From Stramenopiles sp. TOSAG23-6 (lineage: Eukaryota; Sar): 17,830 bases of DNA. Both the position numbers and the translations under genes were made by a program. Below are positions 6,412 through 15,400 of the stretch, piece by piece (positions within the stretch are counted from its first letter, which is position 1; each line of letters opens with the position of its first letter). The stretch spans positions 1 to 17,830 of the forward strand of contig LT636073.1 of NCBI GenBank assembly GCA_900128565.1, given 5' to 3'. The notes below the pieces were generated by a model that was not told where the DNA came from, searched no databases, and saw only the letters and a list, made by a program, of their open reading frames with translations.

Positions 6412-9400
6412 CTACATTTTGAGCTCAATATGTGCTCCACGCTGAATCAATTTCATTGCGGCACTGTAACTAATAGCAACAGGCACACCACTGAGTTTCA
6501 TAGCATTGTATAAATCCGGTGCATCCTCTATTTTCGCATGCATAGCCATATTTATCAAGCAGTCATACGTTGCAGTATTGGGACTTAAATCGTCATTGAC
6601 AAGAGCTTTGAAAACTGACATTGCCCTTTTCCATTGTGATGCGCGACTGCATGCGTCGAGTACAGAGTTATAAGTAGTTAGTTTAGGCTGAATTTGAAAC
6701 CTCTTCATCTCCCACAATATTCCGACAGCTGCATCAGCCGCGGGAGGTTTTGCATATTTACAAGTAGAAATTATCGCAGTAAATGTGGAGAGATCTGGTC
6801 GAATATCCCTTTGAACCATAACATTGAAAACGTACATAGACTCCCGCCATTTACCCGTTTTACATAAGTCGCGTAGTATTCTCAAATATAGGCTTCTAGC
6901 TTTCACCATGTCACTAATGGTTACATGTGCAGTAGGAGTTATTTTTCTAACTACTTCAAGATTTGCAATAAAATCTGGAGCTATCGTGTATCTTTCTGTT
7001 TCTTCCTTTTCTATATTAGTAACTCTACGATTTTGCAATACTCCATTAGATTTCTTTCGTTTCGATGCTAATTGTATAGCATCATCAATATCCCCTCGTT
7101 CATCCACAAATTTGGCACGTAATTCAGCAAGTTGAGAATTTTTAAGTTTCTCTAAACTTGCCAAGTCATTTTTTAAACGAGTTACTCGAGAATGTTGAGC
7201 CCGGAAAGCTGGATTTCTTTTAGTTTCATATACGATGCATCGTTTCCTTAATTCTTGTAGCTCGGTGTGNATTTCTTTTCCAGATGCAAATGGTAGTTGT
7301 AAGCCTAATGCACGCATAGCAAATGCTATATGAGAAGCATTGCTCTTATCTTGAAGTAACTCCCCAACATGTTCAACGCATTTAGTTACCCGTTGTCTCC
7401 AACCAGAGCTTTCAGCTAGGGAAAGATGTTCTGTAATACTCAGAGCTTGATTGATGAACCGTAAATATTCAGCCTCTAGCTCGACCAACTTTTCCTTTGC
7501 CTGGCATAGCTGTACACGTCTCTGTGATACAATCATATTACTGTTGGTCTTTATACGATCATAATTGAGTTGTGTGCTCTCAGTTATTTGATGGCGCTTA
7601 ATAGATAAATCTGCTAATTCCGTTTTTGCCTCAGATGCTGCAATAACTTTTGCAATTCTTTCTTCCATTATCTTTTCGCGTTCTTGTATTACACGAGATG
7701 TTTCAGTTTCTGCCTGGCGAATTTGGTTTTTCACTGCTACGAGGAGCTCATGCGAAGAATGCTTACCATCACGCATCCATCTCTGTTTACATTTCATGGC
7801 TGCGTGACGTAGTTTCATTGAGCGCTGTTTTGGACTAAGATTAGTATGTTTTTTTGGAACATCTATATTTATGTCCTCGACATCTTCAATATTTTCTATT
7901 TTCTTTTGAGAGCCATGTTTCTTCTGTGTATCAGAAAATAATCTTCCAAACATCATGGCATATATTCGTAAGATTCCATCTGCCCTCGCCCCAAATCCAG
8001 GTGATGGCTTGCAAAGACCTTTTCGAATATTCATGTGTTGAAGTTTAACCCATTTAGCCATTTGTGCAACATATTCCCTTGGAAGAACATACGGCTCATC
8101 GTGTCCAGGTGGTGAAGCATCGAGACTAGCACCACGTAAAAGAAGGAGCTCTGTTGCATCAGCACATCCCCACTTAATACACTTGAGAAGTAATCTACTT
8201 CCATCAACAATTGTATCTGGGTCTAAACCCCGAGAAAGTAACGTGGCAACAAATGCAGCGACAGGGAATTGCCATGCTCGACGAAATAATCGATCCAACC
8301 AACACACACTACCCATCGCTGCCATCACAGGAGCAGAAAACAAATACTCAGGCCGAGGTGCATGGTGTGTCATTTTTATTATTTTTCGTACTAAAGCTGG
8401 TTTCCAAAGGTTCCAACTAGCTTTTGTTCCACCAATGGTAGTGTTTGCTGCAGCGCGTCGAAGTGCGTGTTGCTTTGGATCTAACTGAGACCATGNTTTG
8501 TTCTTTTGAGCAAATCCATCCGTTGAGCAAAGTAGGCGACGAATTATCATCACAGAGGAATAGCAATTCTTCCAATTGTCCGTGATATTAGGTGCAAGGA
8601 ACGCTGGGTCTGTACCAGTGGACATAGCAAGTCTACAAAACCATGGCCTCCATTGACTTTTTTGCACCTCGCTAGACATAATTTTAGCACGCCATACTTT
8701 ACATACAAGTTCTGCCCGACAAAGCTCTCGGGGGTTCAACACAAGACCTCGGCTTAATGCGCATTGCAAGGCCACCACTGCACCTTGCATACTCTGAAAA
8801 CGTTGTCTTGCTTTATAGTAATGCCAAGCTGCTTGGGCTTTTCGTACCGAACGAAGATATCTTGCTCGCCGACGGTGTATAAACCCTCTCACAAAACGTT
8901 GTAAATTACGCATCGGGCGCATAGTTCCTTTTACCTTTTTAACTAAATCCCAATGGAATAAAACCATCGATGTACATCGTCGTGCCACTTGTTTTCTTTC
9001 TCTTAATATTTGCATTCTATCGGCCCTTATAAGCGCTTCAATTCTATCAGACTTTAATGCTTTATGTCTCTGACGTTCCATAGTTTCCCACCTCTGTCGC
9101 ATGAACATTCTTTTATCTGCATCAAGATCTTTCATTTGGCGCATTGTGCGTTTAATAGTTTCCAGGCGTGTTACGGATATACCATGCGTCACACCCGCTT
9201 CAGAATCAGAATCTGAAGCATCTGATAGAGGATCGCCATCGACAACACTATTTACACGCATTATTTGGGTTGATTCGATTCTGTCTTTATCCCCGTGATA
9301 TGTTGAACAATGAACAAAAAGTTTCTCTGATTCGACGAGACCTCTCATAATTTTTAATTCTTTACTTGGTTTATTTTCTTCTCTGAGCTTTCTCTTTTTT

Positions 9401-12400
9401 ATTCTCCTTTTCATTTTTGCCTTTCTTTGTTTTTTATTCAACCTCCGTACATTATTCGATGCAACGGCCGATAAATTTTCGTCGGTGTTACTATTTTCAC
9501 TCTCTGATGAACTATTACTGCTCTCTTCTTCTTCACTTTTTGACTCATTTTGAACTAAACCCTCTTCTTCGGAACTAGATTCATCATTATTATTATCTGT
9601 GTCAGTCGCTTCGCTAAAATCTTCATTTTCCAAATTTCCATTTTGGTCCTTCTGCTTAGCTTTGAGGAATTTTCGCAATTGTTTACGGCGTATTTTATAA
9701 GGAATAGCATTGCCGCTTTTGTCTCGAACCCACGGTTTGCCTCTACCTTCTGTTTCCCATAACATTGTTCCATGATTTGCAGGCGCAATACCTGTGGGAA
9801 ATAATCTATTGCTTCGTTTTATCACCACGGAAATTTCAGTATTACATGGAATAAATAAACCCCTTTTAGCTACCAATATCAATGTGTGTGTGTTTCTATA
9901 CCATGCTGAACTAAAATCTTTGCCATGAGACCCGGATATTGAACATGGTATAATATCATATGCAGATGAAAGACATGGAAGCGTGAATACAATTCGATTA
10001 GAAGATTGAATGGAAATATTTGATTTCCACTGTATCGTAACTTCTGAAATTTGTTTCGCAAAGTTAGGCTTGAAAAAAACGCTTGAGTCATAAAAAATAG
10101 CTTTTGAAGATTCAACCATCTTATGTTCGAAAGCAGAAGTTGCCAGTGCAAGAAGCATTTTGTGTCGCTCCAATGATGTCTTTGCTGTTTCAATTACATA
10201 TGACTCAATTAATAGTTCGTTTTGTAGCGCTTCTTCCCGAGCAATATTTGTTGCAATTACCCTCTCCGCAGCTTCCTTTTCTTCACGGAGCAATTGTTCT
10301 TGCATACTCTCTCGTTTGTAACCTTCAGTATTCTCTGAGCCAATTTCCCGAATACCTTTAGCTACATTTTTCAAGTACCAGTCGGTAAATTCCTCAAATG
10401 TAACACTTCCATCACCACTTGAATCCATCTCAGAAAACGCATCATTCAGTTTTTTATTTGATAGAAAACCCGTTAGTTTCTCGCCAAGCGCTTCCGCAAG
10501 TTTACGCACTTCGTTTTTGTCTAATTCGCCAGATTTGTCTTCATCAAGTTGGTCAAATAGTTTACGAATCTTGCCCATCATCAGTTTTTTTCTTTCAATC
10601 GCACTGTAAGCTTGCCCATTTTCATTGAAGAAGCCTATTCCGAGAGGATCAAGTCTCTTCTCCTTTTCCCTTATGTTTTTTTGTTCATTCAAAATTCGTT
10701 TCTTTTCCTTCTTTTCAGCTTGGATTGCCTTTTGCGATTTACGTTTTTCATCGCGTGCGCGTTCTTTAAGAGTCTTTTTCAATTCTTTTTCTGTGAGTGT
10801 CTTATCATTTTCATCGCGTTTGCGAAGTTCTTCTTTTTTCAGTTCTTCACACCGAATTGTATCAGCTTCAGAAAAAGCAATTTCTTTCATTACCGTTCGC
10901 TGACGATTCTCTTCCCTTTCCATCGAAACTCTTTCTCGTTTCATATTTAAACATTCCTTGTGTTGTTTTTCTTTTTCGCATAAATCTATTCTCATCAAAG
11001 CTACCCAATGACGCTCTTCTTCATCAGAGTCACTAGAAAGACTAGGATCATCCTCTGATGAAGCTAGAGCCTCTTCCCATATTGGAAGTGGACCTCGGTT
11101 TCTTCTCCGAATAGCACGACGTCGTCTTCGAACTATTTGAGCAACGCGCTTACGCTCTTTCTCAACAAGCGCTATAGCATCATCATCTTTGCTCTGGATT
11201 TCTGCCTCACGGCGTAGCTTGAAAAAATATTTCTTGTATTTTTCTTGGGCATCAATAAAAGCAGGTACGAGACATTCAAGCTCACTATGACGCGCACACA
11301 ACTCACTTTCTATTTTTGCTTGTTCGATTGGTGTGATGTCACCACTTCGCATTGGACCAAACGGACGAAGGGCAGCAATACGCGCATCTAAGTAATTTTG
11401 AAGAGTACATTTATCCTTATTGCAAGCTTCCATAGCAGCTTTTGATTTATCCATATTTTCCCGGAGTCTCTTAATCTGAGCATTGTTCCATATATTATCG
11501 AAACTTCTTAGTTTATCTATTAGGTGCTCTGAATTTGAAACATTTTTCTCGCAAAGCTCCTTTTGCTTTTTCAGAGTATCTAAATCTTCTTTCCATTTCT
11601 CTTCCTGTAGAACTTTGAGGTCAGTACGTATATCATCCATGTCATCAAAACAGTCTTCCATTTTTCGTGTTGCATCAGTCAAATCATTATATAATGATAC
11701 CAAAACTTCAGAAACATCCGTGCGTTCTTCTACAACAAATTCATCATAATCTGGTAATGGTTTGAACTCACCTGATGCGTCAGCTTCTTCTTTCCATTGG
11801 GATTGAAATAATTTATCTGCCTTATCTCTTTTTATTTGTGAATTTTTGTGCTTCAGCATAGCATCTTTAAGCATTGAGTTTAGACTACGTATATCTTCAT
11901 CACGCAATGCTGAAATTTTCTTTTTATATTCAACTTCTGCTAGAACTCCTTCGAATCGTCTCTTTGTGGCAAGCCTTGATGCTTTAATGAGTAGTACTCC
12001 TTCAGAATCCGAGCTTGGGTTGGATTCAGATGGTATTGAAATTGGTTGGTCGTATTCTATAACATCCTTTGTTTCTATAAATGGATTAAAATTATACACT
12101 CTCCAATAATCTGTTTCTGCTGATGGACTCGATGCGGTCAAAGCCAAAGCAGCAGCTCGCTTCATTGTATCTTCTTTTGTCCATTTTTTTCCAACCAATG
12201 CAGAAATTATACCGCGTGAATCCTTTTCTTTGTTTCTTTGTTCCAGAATGATTTCTTTATGAAAATTTTCTGCCCATTCGACACTAGAAGTTGTAACCTG
12301 TTTTTTACGATTGACTCGCGCAATAGATGCTGCTTCCAGCTTTTGATTCAAATTAAGTCGCTCTATTTCCAATGGTTTTATAAGGACATCAATGCCGAGA

Positions 12401-15400
12401 ACTTCTTTTTCAGCGACTTTAAGTGCATTTATTGCATTTTTCATTATTCTTTCTTTATCAAGATCTTCTTCGTCAACCATATTAGCTTTTTCCATTTTCT
12501 TTTGAGCTTTACTTAATAATATATCCACATTATTTTTACTTTCATTGAATGGGATGAGCTCTACATTAATTTGCTTGATTCTATCCTCATATAGTGAACA
12601 TTGTAAATAATCTGACTTTTGCATCAAAATTTCTATTACTCGCTTTCGTCTCTCCAATTCAGCACTTGCAGCATATACGCAGAGACTCATGGCGCGTAGA
12701 GCACAAGGAACGACACGTTTCTCATTAAGGTTTGTTTCTTTTGCGAAAAATCTCGACTTCAGTATTTCTATATTATCTGATACATTGTTTTCAAAGGCAG
12801 TAGCTAAATTTGGTGCATCCCCAGGAAGCATCCATTCCTTAACATTCCCTTCGGGGATATTATTTAGCAATGTTTTGTACATTTCTTTGTCTTCTTGTTC
12901 AGCTCGCCTTGCAATATTTGTTAAATCCTTTAAAACTTTAAATGCCTCTTCCGCATTTTTCTTTAATGTCTCAATTCCTTTACGTTCTTTTTTCAGCATA
13001 CTTGCTCGGATCCGTTTGGATTTTGCGAACTTGGTTAAACGTCGAATTATAATATGAGATGATTGATCTTTTTCTGTCTTATCTTTCTTACTTTCGTGGA
13101 AGGCTTGATTCACTTTCTTGGTAGCTTCTACAGCTGCAATTTTCCCACNCTTTTCCATCTCTAAGGCCACAGACGCTTTGGATTCCAGCTGTAAATATGT
13201 CTCACGCGCATCTCGCAAATTTTGTTTTGACAAAATCATGTGTTTGTAAGATTTTTTCCATTTATCATGCGATTTTAATAGAATATCCCATTTTGTTTTA
13301 TGGTTTTTGTGTAACAAGAATCGTTTTCTTTTAGCCTCGATATCGAGTTTGTCATTTTGTACTGAGGCTTCTACATCACTACGAGCGTACATTTCTGATA
13401 TGTACCTCATTGCAAGCATAAAACCCGGTGATTGAGTTAATCCACTTCCTGTAAACTCGCTCAATGAAATTAACTGTACACTCCTAATTTCTTTATTGAA
13501 CGTATCGGTTTTTCCCACACCGTTTTCTTCGAGATCATTTGTTATATGGTTTAAATGCATCGCCGGTTCCACATTATATTGAGAAAGCTCTACTAAACAT
13601 TTAGAACTCTCGCGTACCACATGGTCAAATTGTTTCTGTAACTCTATTTTTTCCTCCATTGTAATTTTCGCCTTTGCTTTAGATTTTCCAAGTGAGCGAC
13701 GCGCAATCATCTTTTTATGTTTTGCAATTTTTGCTTCGCTTTCTGCTTTCCCCAATTCGATTATATGCGCANCCTTCAATGCTTTAGTAGGAATGTAGTC
13801 GATTGCTACTAACGCTGCAAATATTTTATCCTTTTCACTACTTAGACGCGATACTTTCTTTAGGTCTAATTCTTGATTTTCAATCAATATTTGTAATTCT
13901 GAGAGTAATCCTTTAGCTGTCTCTGCTCGTTGTTCTGCTTCAAATCCCAATCTTGCGACGTTTTGAGCATCTTGAAAATGTAATAATCTTTGTTCTGCTT
14001 CTGATTTTGATTTTTCCATTCTTGAAATTTCGTTGTTCGTAAGTTTTAGTAATTCAGTATAATTCTCTAATTTCTTTAATCGTTTTTGTTCCGTCTCTTC
14101 AGAAATAAGTTCGTTTAAGATAAGACGTTTTTTCACCAATTTGTCTCTAATTTGTCTCATATTATTTTGTGAATGAATTAATTGTTCTGTTGCCTCTTTA
14201 TTTGCCGCCTCAGCTTTGGCCAGTGCTTTTCTGTGAGTACTTAAGAGAGACATCTTTATATTAACCCTTTTGAATACTTTAGAAAAACGTTGGAAATTCA
14301 ATTTTGATTTGGACCTTTCTCTATTTCCACTTTTTACTGGAGTTTTAGCTTCATCTGTGACAATTTCAGATGTGTCTATTTGANCAACCGAGTTTTCGTT
14401 TTCGAGTTCTTCTTCATCGGCGTCTACATTTTTCTCTTTCGCAACATCAACATTTGCAGCTGCATCCATTACATTATTCGATGTCTCTAAAACCTTTTCT
14501 TTGGCAAACTTATATACAATTTCTGCATCTTCAAAAGCTCGCTGCAATTTTTTTACAATTGGGCGAAGTTTCGACAACCTCAAAGTTCGTTTTGAAATAT
14601 CAAAAGGCAAGAAGTCATCCTTAATACGGTTGTAAGCCGTAACTAGCTTTTCATATAATTGTGTTTTTTTCAAGTTTCCAAGATTATCATCATTGTTTCC
14701 ATTGACTTCAATTGTTTTGTTATTCCTTTCTACATCATTGTCACTGTTATCCGAATCAGAACTTGAATCATCCTCAGAGCCATCAGCAGCACTGTTAATC
14801 GCACCCATTGTACCATGTATATCATTGTATGCTTTTTCGGCCGCAGACTTTGCAACTTCAACTTTTGATTTGAGTATATCTAAATCATAATCAATTTGTT
14901 GAAGATTGCGAAGTTCTTTTAATTTTAGCTTGACATCGTTTTGATCTTGAAGTAATTTAATTACATCTAGCTTATGATTCCGAATCTCTAGTTCACGAGA
15001 TGCAATTTCCGCAGNCGTGAGCATTTCTTTAGAAATTTGGTCCACAAGGTGTCCTTCTTTCATTTGAGTNGTTTCTTCAATATCTTCTTGTTCAAACTGT
15101 AAATCATCTAACTTTTTTTCCAATGCATTAATTTTTTCTGATTCCAAGATTCTTATACGTCGCCGAGGAATATTGTAAAACTCGCGATCGTTGTTGAGCC
15201 GCACTGTAAATTTAGTTTGGACAATATTTGGGTTTAATGAATCAACGCCTACGATAAATCCANGACGCCAATCGCGGCGATATATTTCATTGTCGCTCTC
15301 TGGACGTTTATATGTTTCGGCATAAGGATCATCNTCAGTGATTACTAATGTTTTAGACAATAATTTCAGTTCTGCAATACTACTACCATCTTTTGTTTTT

